From assembly GCA_024643385.1 (NCBI GenBank), contig JAHEMZ010000002.1, positions 12,688 to 76,687 on the forward strand: 64,000 bases of DNA. The letters are read 5' to 3'. Positions within the stretch are counted from its first letter, which is position 1. Each line of letters opens with the position of its first letter. Position numbers and translations under genes: made by a program. Under the pieces are notes generated by a model. It saw nothing but the letters and a program-made list of their open reading frames with translations, was not told the DNA's origin and made no database searches. This document shows, one piece after another, positions 32,777 through 41,348 of this stretch. Source of the DNA: Flavobacteriaceae bacterium (GTDB taxonomy: Bacteria > Bacteroidota > Bacteroidia > Flavobacteriales > Flavobacteriaceae).

Positions 32777-34933
32777 ATGAAAACACCAATTTTATTTCTA
32801 CTTATATGCCTCGGAATGGGAACCCTTTACGGACAAATAGAAATATACGGAACCGTTACACAAAAGAATGGGCAACCTGTTTTGGGGGCCAATATCTATC
32901 TGGAGGGAACCTACGATGGGGCTTCCAGTGATGAAAATGGAGCATTTCGATTCCAAACATACGAAACGGGGGTACAGACGTTGATTGTTTCCTCCATTTC
33001 GTTTGAAACATTTATGATGGCCGCATCAATAGAACAGTTCAAGAATTTAAACATCGTTCTCAAGGAAGATGTGAACTCATTGGATACCGTTGTTATTTCA
33101 GCCGGAACGTTTGAAGCAGGAGATAACAGTAAGGTCTCCGTTTTAAAACCCTTGGATGTCGTCACTACAGCCAGTGCACTAGGAGATTTTGTGGGTGCCT
33201 TGCAGACCTTGCCCGGAACATCAACGGTGGCAGAGGATGGTCGGCTATTTGTTCGAGGAGGGGATGCAGGAGAGACTCAAATATTCATCGATGGTATTCG
33301 TGTATTTACACCCTATACTCCCACTACCAATAATATTCCTGCCCGAGGACGTTACAGCCCTTTTCTTTTTGATGGAATTACTTTTTCTACCGGAGGATAT
33401 TCAGCAGAATACGGACAAGCCCTTTCTTCTGTACTTTTATTGAACACCATAGACGAACCAGATCAGGAAAAAACAGATATTTCCCTTATGACAGTGGGAG
33501 TTGGATTGGGAAATACGCAAAAATGGAATAATAGCTCGCTGAGTGTCAACGCTTCTTATATCAATCTTGCACCCTATATAGCTTTATTTCCGGATCGTAA
33601 CGACTGGCAAAAACCCTTCGAAGCTTTCAGCGGAGAGAGTGTTTATCGACGAAAGTTCGAAAAGGGACTATTCAAAATGTACGTGGCTTATGATGCCACA
33701 AATTTTACTCTCACCCAGGAAGACATTAATTTTCCGGATGGATTATATTTTAAATTGAATAACGATAACCTGTATACCAATGCTAGTTATTTTGGAGACC
33801 TTGGGGAAAGTTGGAAATTAGAAACAGGTGGAAGCTTTACCCGTGCCGCCAATAAATTGGGTATTGATGACAGTGAGATCGAAAATGTGGAAAATTCGGT
33901 ACAATTAAAAGTGAAGTTGCGAAAGCGATTCAGTAATCGATTTAAATTAAATTTTGGAGCGGAACAATTTTTAACCGATTTCAATGAAGATTTTCAAAAT
34001 CTTGAAATACCTGAGACTTCGTATGGTTATCACAATAATATTTCGGCTGTTTTCGCGGAAAGTGACCTCATCTTTTCTCGAAAGTTTGCGGCAAAGATCG
34101 GTCTTAGAGGAGAATATAGCGGGCTCTTTCAGCAATTTTCCGTATCTCCCAGGGCTTCTGTAGCTTATAAGACTTCAAACTATGGACAGTTATCCGTTGC
34201 CTTCGGAGATTTCTATCAGCAACCCTTTGGTGACGTATTAAAGTTCGATCAGGAGCTGGAAGCACAAAAGGCGCAACATTATATTTTGAATTATCAATAT
34301 TTCCATAACGATCGAATATTTAGGGCGGAGGTTTACAGAAAGGAGTATAAGAATTTGGTAACCTACAATACAGAATTTCCCGATTTCTCCAGTAATTATA
34401 ATAACGAAGGCTTTGGATATGCGCAAGGATTAGATCTGTTTTGGCGCGATAACCAGAGTATTAAAAATTTAGATTATTGGGTGAGCTATTCCTATTTGGA
34501 CAGTGAAAGAAAATACAATAACTATCCGGAGCAGGTAACCCCTTCATTTGCAAATAAGCATAACCTATCGGTCGTCGGCAAATATTGGATAGGAGAGTGG
34601 AGGAGTCAGGTGGGCTTCAGCTATACTTTTGCCAGTGGCAGGGCTTATACCAATCCAAATATGCCCGGATTTTTACAGGATCAGACCAAGTCGTTCAACA
34701 GTATCAGTTTGAATTGGGCATATCTTATTTCCCAGCAGAAGATATTGTATTTCTCTATCAACAATGTTTTAGGGTTTAAAAACATCAATGGATATCAATA
34801 CGCGGACGTTCCAAATATGAATGGAATATACGATCGTCGGGCATTGCAACCTGCGGCGGATCAATTCTTTTTTGTAGGTTTCTTTTGGACATTGAGCGAT
34901 GACGGGAAGGAGAATCAGTTGGATAATTTATAA
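32777..34933 (+). CDS. TonB-dependent outer-membrane receptor
   Basis: A 718-residue outer-membrane transporter. A signal peptide (residues 1-19) is followed by a carboxypeptidase-like regulatory domain (about 22-95, GTVTQKNGQPVLGANIYLEGT), a plug domain (about 105-225, with TLPGTSTVAEDGRLFVRGGD) and a beta-barrel (about 230-718). It lacks a SusD partner, so it is not a typical SusCD glycan system; ligand unknown. It begins the LytTR-linked locus, sharing its operator type with the downstream signalling genes. Confidence 0.93.
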   Translation: MKTPILFLLICLGMGTLYGQIEIYGTVTQKNGQPVLGANIYLEGTYDGASSDENGAFRFQTYETGVQTLIVSSISFETFMMAASIEQFKNLNIVLKEDVNSLDTVVISAGTFEAGDNSKVSVLKPLDVVTTASALGDFVGALQTLPGTSTVAEDGRLFVRGGDAGETQIFIDGIRVFTPYTPTTNNIPARGRYSPFLFDGITFSTGGYSAEYGQALSSVLLLNTIDEPDQEKTDISLMTVGVGLGNTQKWNNSSLSVNASYINLAPYIALFPDRNDWQKPFEAFSGESVYRRKFEKGLFKMYVAYDATNFTLTQEDINFPDGLYFKLNNDNLYTNASYFGDLGESWKLETGGSFTRAANKLGIDDSEIENVENSVQLKVKLRKRFSNRFKLNFGAEQFLTDFNEDFQNLEIPETSYGYHNNISAVFAESDLIFSRKFAAKIGLRGEYSGLFQQFSVSPRASVAYKTSNYGQLSVAFGDFYQQPFGDVLKFDQELEAQKAQHYILNYQYFHNDRIFRAEVYRKEYKNLVTYNTEFPDFSSNYNNEGFGYAQGLDLFWRDNQSIKNLDYWVSYSYLDSERKYNNYPEQVTPSFANKHNLSVVGKYWIGEWRSQVGFSYTFASGRAYTNPNMPGFLQDQTKSFNSISLNWAYLISQQKILYFSINNVLGFKNINGYQYADVPNMNGIYDRRALQPAADQFFFVGFFWTLSDDGKENQLDNL

Positions 34934-34937
34934 TCCG

Positions 34938-34967
34938 ACAATTGAGGAAGCCAATCCGACAGTTCAG
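34938..34967 (+). promoter_or_regulatory. Tandem LytTR-type operator before the mini-protein/kinase operon
   Basis: ACAATTGAG (34938-34946) and ACAGTTCAG (34959-34967), both preceded by ATCCG, are direct repeats with a 21-bp period. The second ends 60 bp before the start at 35028. Confidence 0.78.
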
Positions 34968-35027
34968 TCAGCCAATTTTTCAAACTCAATATCCATTTCC
35001 GAATTTTGAACCTATAAAATCAATCTT

Positions 35028-35261
35028 ATGCAAGCGGTCATTCAATACCTACTATTTCTATTCACAGGGACTTTATTACATGCGCAGGCGACCCCTGACA
35101 ATCAATTAAGCCGGACGCACAGTGAGATCAATGTTGCCTCAGAAGAAGGCTTTGTGCCATGTATACTGTCTGAAGGAATTAAAAATGGAAAATCCACCTA
35201 TAAAATTTGCAGGGAAGAAACAGTGTCGACAACCAATCATGGTACTCCTGCAATTAATTAG
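35028..35261 (+). CDS. Small secreted protein at the head of the LytTR kinase operon
   Basis: A 77-residue protein with a clear signal peptide (MQAVIQYLLFLFTGTLLHAQ) and a mature part of 57 residues with two cysteines (VPCILSEG, KICREE) that could form a disulfide. No family recognised. It is the first frame after the tandem operator and 63 bp before the TPR-like gene. Another frame overlaps it on the same strand but has no signal peptide or sensible composition. Confidence 0.6.
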   Translation: MQAVIQYLLFLFTGTLLHAQATPDNQLSRTHSEINVASEEGFVPCILSEGIKNGKSTYKICREETVSTTNHGTPAIN

Positions 35262-35324
35262 ATTATTTTTAATGTCCTTTGGAATAGGACTTCAACTTTT
35301 ATAAATTCTCAATATCTTGTACTT

Positions 35325-35954
35325 ATGAAAAAATTACTTTTCTATTCGACCCTATTCATCACTTTGAGTAGTTTTGCGCAGGCCAAATTCGATCAAGGAA
35401 TGGAACAAGCCTTTGATCTATGGAAAAACGATCAGCCATGGGAGGCTGCTAATCTGTTTGAGCGGATCTCACAGGCAGAAAAGGAGAATTGGCTTCCTTC
35501 CTTTTATGTAGCGCAGATCAATGTGCTCTATAGTTTTTCAGAAAAAAATGAAGAAAAACTAAGCGCCCAACTAAATAAAGCTCAGGATTTTTTGAACGAC
35601 GCCAAGTCTCTTTCAAAGGATAATGCTGAGATCTTGGTACTTCAAGCACAATTGTATACTGCCTGGATCGTTTTTGACGGGGCTAAATATGGAATGACTA
35701 TGAGTCCGAAGATCTCTCAGCTGTATGAACAAGCCTATCAAATAGAACCGGACAACCCCAGAGTGGCTTCCGGTAAGGTAGAATGGGAGTTGGGTACCGC
35801 AAGATGGTTTGGAAAGGATACAAAACCATTTTGTGAAGATTTGCAGAAGGCAGTAAACTTATTTGACACCTATGAACCCAAAGGAAAATTTTATCCCAAC
35901 GGAGGAGCCGAGTATGCTCGTCAGTCGTTGGCTCAAAACTGTAAAGAAGAGTAA
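35325..35954 (+). CDS. Exported helical-repeat (TPR-like) protein
   Basis: A 209-residue periplasmic protein with a signal peptide (MKKLLFYSTLFITLSSFAQA). The mature part is all helical with TPR-like pairs such as AFDLWKNDQPWEAANLFERIS and ISQLYEQAYQIEPDNPRVASG. It ends directly at the kinase start codon (35954/35955), so they are co-translated. It may sense or present a ligand to the kinase; that role is inferred. Confidence 0.8.
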   Translation: MKKLLFYSTLFITLSSFAQAKFDQGMEQAFDLWKNDQPWEAANLFERISQAEKENWLPSFYVAQINVLYSFSEKNEEKLSAQLNKAQDFLNDAKSLSKDNAEILVLQAQLYTAWIVFDGAKYGMTMSPKISQLYEQAYQIEPDNPRVASGKVEWELGTARWFGKDTKPFCEDLQKAVNLFDTYEPKGKFYPNGGAEYARQSLAQNCKEE

Positions 35955-37280
35955 ATGAAATTATCCAGGGAAATAGGGAAGGCTTTTTTTATTGGATCAT
36001 TGATCTTTTTAATTATTGGAATTATTCAATATTTGAATGGAGAAGTGATCACCGATGGGAAGCAATTGCTAAAACTATTTGCTTATAATCAATTGTATTC
36101 GGTATCGCTTTATTTAGCCAATGCCGTACTTATAACTAAATTATTAAAGCGTTTTAAAGGAGAAATATTCAGATTAGAGAATTTGTCCAAAGCCGTAATG
36201 GGTTCAGTGGTTATCACCCTGTTTACCATCTTTTTACTGCGCATCGTTACTCAGGTAGGTTTTAATGGAGAATCGATCGATGAATTCCTTTCCGGAGAAC
36301 GAATACAATTCTATTATGTGTCATTTATTATTTCGCTGGTAGTCACCGGTATTTTCTATACCGTTTACTATTATCGTTATACCCAAGAGCGGAAAGTAAA
36401 AGAGCAGAAGATCATTGCAGGAACTGCATCAGCACAATTCGATGCCTTGAAGAATCAACTCGATCCTCATTTTCTCTTTAATAGTCTAAATGTACTCACC
36501 AGTTTGATCGAGGAGAACCCAAAGGCTGCTACCAAGTTTACTACGGCCCTTTCGAAGGTGTATCGCTACGTGTTGGAACAGAAGAATAAGGAATTGATCA
36601 CGGTTGAGGAAGAATTGAAATTTGCCAACCTATATATGTCGCTCATCAAGATGCGATTTGAAGACAGTATTGTTTTTGATGTACCGGAACGACTTTCCAA
36701 CCCGGAAGCCAAGGTAGTTCCGTTGTCTTTGCAATTACTTTTGGAAAATGCAGTGAAGCACAATCAGGTAACACCTGCTAATAAATTACATATTCGTATT
36801 TATGAGGACAATGGCAACTTGGTGATCAAGAATAACATACAACTTAAGAAAGTGGTGAAGGAGAGCAGCGGGGTAGGTTTGCGAAATATTCGTCAGCGTT
36901 ATTATTTATTGACCGATCGCCAGGTAACAGTGCAACAAGATGAAAAGGAGTTTTGGATCACGATCCCATTACTCACCCAAAAACAAGAAGGAATGAAGAC
37001 ACAAACAACTTATATTTCAGAAAAAAGATATGAACGAGCTAAGAAGCATGTGGAAGATCTAAAGGGATTTTATGTGCATTTCAGCATCTATTTGATCATG
37101 GTTCCCGTATTTATTTATTTGAACATTCAATCGACCGGATTTCCCTGGGCGTTATTTCCAATTGTAGGTTGGGGCTTCGGGATCGCCGGACATGCTATGG
37201 AGGTATTTAATTACAACCCTTTATTAGGGAAGGATTGGGAAGAAAGGAAGATCAGGGAGCTGATGCGTAAAAACGATTAG
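35955..37280 (+). CDS. LytS-type sensor histidine kinase fused to a 2TM domain
   Basis: An inner-membrane kinase of 441 residues. Four N-terminal helices (about 10-140) precede the His_kinase domain, where the phosphorylated H172 sits in LDPHFLFNSLNVL, and an ATPase domain with LLENAVKHNQ and GVGLRNIRQR. After residue about 345 the protein continues into a 2TM domain (RYERAKKHVEDLKGFYVHFSIYLIM ... GKDWEERKIRELM), the same domain as the two following genes. The response regulator is at 38066. The fusion suggests that the 2TM domain assembles with stand-alone 2TM partners. Confidence 0.92.
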   Translation: MKLSREIGKAFFIGSLIFLIIGIIQYLNGEVITDGKQLLKLFAYNQLYSVSLYLANAVLITKLLKRFKGEIFRLENLSKAVMGSVVITLFTIFLLRIVTQVGFNGESIDEFLSGERIQFYYVSFIISLVVTGIFYTVYYYRYTQERKVKEQKIIAGTASAQFDALKNQLDPHFLFNSLNVLTSLIEENPKAATKFTTALSKVYRYVLEQKNKELITVEEELKFANLYMSLIKMRFEDSIVFDVPERLSNPEAKVVPLSLQLLLENAVKHNQVTPANKLHIRIYEDNGNLVIKNNIQLKKVVKESSGVGLRNIRQRYYLLTDRQVTVQQDEKEFWITIPLLTQKQEGMKTQTTYISEKRYERAKKHVEDLKGFYVHFSIYLIMVPVFIYLNIQSTGFPWALFPIVGWGFGIAGHAMEVFNYNPLLGKDWEERKIRELMRKND

Positions 37281-37304
37281 GAAGTGTCATTTTCTAGTTT
37301 CCCT

Positions 37305-37334
37305 ACAATTCAGCATCCAAAAGCTACAATTCGG
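37305..37334 (+). promoter_or_regulatory. Tandem LytTR-type operator before the 2TM/response-regulator genes
   Basis: ACAATTCAG (37305-37313) and ACAATTCGG (37326-37334), each preceded by CT, repeat with a 21-bp period. The second ends 66 bp before the start at 37401. A -7-like box TACTTTTA lies at 37368-37375. It gives the second half of the operon its own promoter. Confidence 0.78.
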
Positions 37335-37400
37335 AGATCAAATTTTTAACAAGAAAATACACCGGACTACTTTTATAACGTAATTTAAAACATCGTAAAA

Positions 37401-37709
37401 ATGCAATTCGACAACCAGGAAAACAGATACCTCCGCGCTAAAGAACGCGTAGCAGAAATGAAGAAGTTCTATAGCAGTCTTATTTTCTATATCATTTTTA
37501 TTTCATTTCTCGCTGCCCTTAATTATTATACCAATCAGTGGCGTTATATGTGGTTTTTATGGGCTGCCTTCGGATGGGGGATAGGGTTGGTATTTCAGGC
37601 CGCTAAAGCCTTCGACTGGGCACCTTTTATGAATAAGAGCTGGGAAGAGAAGAAGATCAAGGAATTTATGGATAAAGAAGATCCTTCCGGTAAAAATCGT
37701 TGGAGTTAA
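37401..37709 (+). CDS. 2TM-domain protein
   Basis: A 102-residue membrane protein made of one 2TM domain: an N-terminal amphipathic helix (YLRAKERVAEMKKFYSSLIFY), two membrane helices, and the closing NKSWEEKKIKEFMDKE. It is closely similar to the C-terminus of the kinase and to the next gene. Function unknown; a regulatory partner of the kinase is the simplest reading. Confidence 0.85.
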   Translation: MQFDNQENRYLRAKERVAEMKKFYSSLIFYIIFISFLAALNYYTNQWRYMWFLWAAFGWGIGLVFQAAKAFDWAPFMNKSWEEKKIKEFMDKEDPSGKNRWS

Positions 37710-37721
37710 AAGAATAAGACT

Positions 37722-38051
37722 ATGGATTCATTTGATCAAGAAAAACTAGACAGGGCGAAGAAGAAAGTAAAAGACATCAAAGGTTTTTATACGCATCTTG
37801 CCGTTTATCTATTAGTAAACTTATTTTTACTGATCGCTCAATTGGGGTTATTCTCAGGACACTTTAAGATTGGCATGCCGGAATGGAGTTATTTTACGAC
37901 CCCTTTCTTTTGGGGGATCGGATTGTTTTTCCACGGAGTTCATGTCTTCAAGGATCAGGTTCCGTTCCTTAAAAATTGGGAGCAACGAAAGATCAGGGAG
38001 TACATGGAGAAGGAAGAACAGCAGTATAAAGACACATTTAAGAATCGCTAA
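37722..38051 (+). CDS. 2TM-domain protein, second copy
   Basis: 109 residues with the same layout as its neighbour: LDRAKKKVKDIKGFYTHLAVYLLVN, two membrane helices and the closing KNWEQRKIREYMEKEE. It lies 12 bp after the first copy and 14 bp before the response regulator. It resembles the kinase-fused domain (KGFY-x-H) more than its neighbour does (KKFYSS). Confidence 0.85.
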   Translation: MDSFDQEKLDRAKKKVKDIKGFYTHLAVYLLVNLFLLIAQLGLFSGHFKIGMPEWSYFTTPFFWGIGLFFHGVHVFKDQVPFLKNWEQRKIREYMEKEEQQYKDTFKNR

Positions 38052-38065
38052 AAAACTTAAATCAC

Positions 38066-38821
38066 ATGAACGTTCTCATTATTGAAGATGAAAAGCCTTC
38101 GGCAAGGCGATTACAACGAATGCTGGAACGCCATGGCATTGAAGTTCCACATCTTTTGCATAGCGTAGAAGAATCGGTAGCCTGGTTTAGGAATAATGCG
38201 CATCCGGATCTAATCTTTTTGGATATTCAGCTCAGCGACGGACTTTCCTTCGAGATATTTGATGCGGTGGAAGTGAAGAGTGCCATTATTTTCACCACAG
38301 CCTTTGACGAGTATGCGCTGCAGGCTTTTAAACTGAATAGTATCGATTATTTATTGAAGCCAATCGACGATGAGGAATTGGAAGCAGCTGTAAATAAATA
38401 CAGAGAACGAGCGCCAAGGGCTCAGAATGTACAACTCAATTTTGAGGATATAAAAAAACTATTGGGCAATCCTGTCGAGCGAGAATATAAAAAGCGATTT
38501 ACCACAAGGATAGGGCAACATATCAAAATGATTCCCATAGACGAGATCGAATGTTTTTACAGTGAGAACAAAGGAACCTATGCCCATACTTTTGAGGGAA
38601 GAAACTATTTACTGGAAACCACCTTGGAACAATTGGAAGAAGAACTATCTCCAAAACACTTTTTTAGGATCAATCGAAAGTTCTATGTTAATATCCACGC
38701 CATTCGTGACATCATCAGTTATACCAATAGTCGTCTACAGTTAAAGCTGAATAGCTATAAGGAAGACGAGGTGATCGTGGCACGGGAAAAAGTGAGAGAT
38801 TTTAAGCTTTGGTTGGAATAA
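38066..38821 (+). CDS. LytTR-family response regulator
   Basis: A 251-residue regulator. The receiver domain (about 1-120) has acidic residues EDE at the N-terminus, the phosphorylated D53 in LIFLDIQL, and the conserved T and K positions (TTAFDEYA, DYLLKPIDD). The LytTR DNA-binding domain (about 145-250) has IDEIECFYSENKGTYAHT and FFRINRKFYVNIHAI. It is the likely binder of the three 21-bp tandem repeats in this locus, and thus controls itself, the kinase and the TonB receptor. Confidence 0.94.
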   Translation: MNVLIIEDEKPSARRLQRMLERHGIEVPHLLHSVEESVAWFRNNAHPDLIFLDIQLSDGLSFEIFDAVEVKSAIIFTTAFDEYALQAFKLNSIDYLLKPIDDEELEAAVNKYRERAPRAQNVQLNFEDIKKLLGNPVEREYKKRFTTRIGQHIKMIPIDEIECFYSENKGTYAHTFEGRNYLLETTLEQLEEELSPKHFFRINRKFYVNIHAIRDIISYTNSRLQLKLNSYKEDEVIVAREKVRDFKLWLE

Positions 38822-38842
38822 TCCCATTCAACCAATGATTCA

Positions 38843-39901
38843 TTATTCTTCTTTTTTTGTAAACTCATAGTAATTGGAGGAAAGGTTTAGGGTCACATGA
38901 TACATCCCGGCCTCATTCACCGGAATGTTTGGACCGTCTTGATATCCTATTCCTTTTGGAAAATCGTTGCTTCCCCAATTCTGAGCCCAACTGTCTCGAC
39001 ACCTGAATTTTACAGTACCCTCTTTTAGATACAGATCGATCTCCCAAATACTATTCTCTACATCCGTCTGGATCATTGGGGTTGATTTTGCACCCACATC
39101 ATCATATCCGTTGATGGAGGTGCCAATGATACCCACATTCATATAAAGTATCTTTACCTCCGGATAATAGGTTTTGATGAGTTGCATGATGGATTTCCCA
39201 TTGGACAATATTGTAAAAAAAGACCCCCGTATATAAGCAAAATCCGTATATAAATTCCTAAGCATAGTTCGAAAGGATTTTGACCGGATCTCTTTATATA
39301 GATTGGAAACATCTTCCGCATCGTAGTAGGTGGAATCCGAATCGATCCAACCCGACATTATCTTTGTATGATCTATTTTAGGATGAGGTATATTCAGTTG
39401 ATTTAATCTTGATTTGATATGATTGAAATCCACTTTTTGAATTTCACTAATATTAATGATATAATTGTTTATTTCTTTTATAAGCTCATTTTGTTCCCGG
39501 TGTGAAGGATTGTATTTTAAATTATTCGCGTGGAAAATGGTTTCTGATTTGTATTGATGTCCTGGGCTTTGGGCTAGATAATGCAAAGGATAAGGAAGTC
39601 TTTGAGAGGGTATGGAATCTGGCGTTTCAAGAATTATAGTGATCAATTCTAATTTATCCGTATAATTCTTATGCAATTCTTCTAAAAATTTGATATCATA
39701 ACTGATGGTACTGTACAATTGATCCAAAACAGACTTAAATTCATTCTCTCTGCGTTTATTTTCGTTCCAGTTCTGCAGTTGTAACGCCATAAAGATCCCG
39801 ATCATGATCAGCACGATCTCACCCACCGCATATAATAAATATTTACTGAATTTATTATCTACCAGCAGATGTTGACGAATTCTTCGAAAAAATTTGATCA
39901 T
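38843..39901 (-). CDS. DUF6090-family membrane-anchored protein
   Basis: 352 residues. The family-defining N-terminus (IKFFRRIRQHLLVDNKFSKY, then LLYAVGEIVLIMIGIFMALQLQNWNENKRR) has one membrane helix followed by a long, mostly helical periplasmic region. Two paralogues occur at 53053 and 55760. No enzyme motif is visible and the role is unknown. It is convergent with the LytTR regulator gene, 22 bp apart. Confidence 0.8.
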   Translation of the reverse strand: MIKFFRRIRQHLLVDNKFSKYLLYAVGEIVLIMIGIFMALQLQNWNENKRRENEFKSVLDQLYSTISYDIKFLEELHKNYTDKLELITIILETPDSIPSQRLPYPLHYLAQSPGHQYKSETIFHANNLKYNPSHREQNELIKEINNYIINISEIQKVDFNHIKSRLNQLNIPHPKIDHTKIMSGWIDSDSTYYDAEDVSNLYKEIRSKSFRTMLRNLYTDFAYIRGSFFTILSNGKSIMQLIKTYYPEVKILYMNVGIIGTSINGYDDVGAKSTPMIQTDVENSIWEIDLYLKEGTVKFRCRDSWAQNWGSNDFPKGIGYQDGPNIPVNEAGMYHVTLNLSSNYYEFTKKEE

Positions 39902-39949
39902 GCTTTTCGCATAGCATTTAAGAATGTCCGAGAAACAACAATGTGATTA

Positions 39950-40285
39950 TTAATAAATGATATTGCCCAATAGTCGATCTAGATTTCGCTCCATCGTTAA
40001 AAACTTATTGTCGGCAAAGAAAACTTCCTGCATTTCTTTGCGGAGTTGAGCCAGTTCCATAGTGCTGTAATAATGAAGCTCTATAGCCACCTCTATTTTT
40101 TCAATCCCTTCCTCTTCCGTATCCCCTGAAAATTCCCTGTAGATCCTTTCAAAGGTTTCGGCGTCGACCTTCGACTTGATTAAATTCATTTCCTCTTCAC
40201 TCTGAACCGCATCGGCATTGGCACATAAGAGCAAAATATAAATGTTCAATTCTGTTTTGGTCCAGGGGTTAGTTTTGGATTTCAT
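39950..40285 (-). CDS. TerB-like small helical protein
   Basis: A 111-residue soluble protein, predicted all helical: NIYILLLCANADAVQSEEEMNLIKSKVDAETFERIYREF. The pattern of an Ala-Asp-rich helix followed by a helix starting with paired Glu resembles TerB-like (tellurite resistance/co-chaperone) domains, but the match is weak. Function unknown. It is 48 bp downstream from the DUF6090 gene start side and transcribed in the same direction. Confidence 0.6.
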   Translation of the reverse strand: MKSKTNPWTKTELNIYILLLCANADAVQSEEEMNLIKSKVDAETFERIYREFSGDTEEEGIEKIEVAIELHYYSTMELAQLRKEMQEVFFADNKFLTMERNLDRLLGNIIY

Positions 40286-40389
40286 ACATTCAAATAATTT
40301 AATTGATGGAGTTGCTTTATGTAAGTCGATGATAAATTTAATTAAAACCTACACAAATTGTTTAATTAGGTTGTTAAATATTGATGGTT

Positions 40390-40713
40390 TTAAATCATCA
40401 CTTCACTAATCTGTACCACCGGCTCAATATTTGTAAAGTTAGGCAGATCAGACAAGATCGCTTCTGCATTGGGGCCGAAGTTATTTTGAAATGATTCCAT
40501 GGAAGCAAAATATAAATTACCCATAGCCGCATAGGTAGCTTCCGATCCGGGAGCGCCTCCCCCCAATCCTTTTTCAACCGTGGCAGCCTTTACGGAGTCT
40601 CCTAAAAGTGATCCAACCAAAGATACATGCTGGTTGCAATAATAGTCCATGTCAAATTTTGTTCCTTCTCCATTGGGATAAAGAACACTTACTTTAATCA
40701 TACCTTTTTTCAT
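40390..40713 (-). CDS. EthD-family protein
   Basis: A 107-residue ferredoxin-like alpha/beta-barrel dimer of the EthD type. Visible are MIKVSVLYPNGEGTKFDMDYYCNQHVSLVGSLLG and a closing NFTNIEPVVQISEV. EthD proteins are associated with ether or small-molecule degradation, but many members are of unknown function. Monocistronic. Either M1 or M5 could be the start. Confidence 0.85.
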   Translation of the reverse strand: MKKGMIKVSVLYPNGEGTKFDMDYYCNQHVSLVGSLLGDSVKAATVEKGLGGGAPGSEATYAAMGNLYFASMESFQNNFGPNAEAILSDLPNFTNIEPVVQISEVMI

Positions 40714-40833
40714 CTTAGTTTGTTTTAATTTTTCCTTCTATTTAGGTTTTCAGGATTCACCCCGTATTTTTGTAATGGTTTCGGTTCCATTGTTCCAGCC
40801 TTGAATAAAGTGCAGTTCTCTTAACGCAAGCTA

Positions 40834-41211
40834 TTATTTAGAATGCTGCTGAATTTTAAATTGCATTAAACCCGCAATTTGCTGAGCTCTTTTTAGTGCA
40901 TCTTGAGCGATCGTCCCTTTAAAATGCTTTGCTATAATCTCCTCCCACAGCTGAAGCCATCGTTGAAAATGTTCCGGAGTTAAGGATGCCTTTTGATTTA
41001 ACAGGATATGTTTGGTCATGGGATTTCCTTTATATGTCATCGTTCCGAGTAAATTTGATTCCCAAAAATCATACATAATGGGCATATGTTCTCTAAAGTC
41101 CAATTCGATGACCTCCGTAAAAAAGAAGCCAATTACCTCATCTTTTACAACATGACGGTAGAATTCATCCACCAGGAACTCAATATCCTTTCTGTTTTCA
41201 ATTTCCTTCAT
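40834..41211 (-). CDS. Group III truncated haemoglobin
   Basis: A 125-residue truncated globin; the start is set at the ATG at 41211 (MKEIENRKDIEFLVDEFYRH), because the upstream 16 codons do not fit the family. Conserved helix B/E residues (FYRHVVKDEVIGFFF, MPIMYDFWESNLLG) and the proximal helix with KHILLNQKASLTPEHFQRWLQLW are present. Group III globins bind O2, NO or CO. The gene stands alone, with no clear FNR or NsrR site upstream. Confidence 0.92.
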   Translation of the reverse strand: MKEIENRKDIEFLVDEFYRHVVKDEVIGFFFTEVIELDFREHMPIMYDFWESNLLGTMTYKGNPMTKHILLNQKASLTPEHFQRWLQLWEEIIAKHFKGTIAQDALKRAQQIAGLMQFKIQQHSK

Positions 41212-41348
41212 TATCGATGAGTAGGATGAGATTACAATAGCAAAAGAGGGGCATTGCAATGGTATTTAATCCATGTATGGATTCTGACCGGATGATAAAT
41301 ATAATTAATAGGATTGAAAAAGGCGCGTAGTCGTTAAAATAATGTCGG

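Noticed and set aside
35122-35304. Second open frame overlapping the secreted mini-protein
   Set aside because: It lacks a signal peptide and plausible composition, while the 35028 frame has a good signal peptide and fits the operator spacing.
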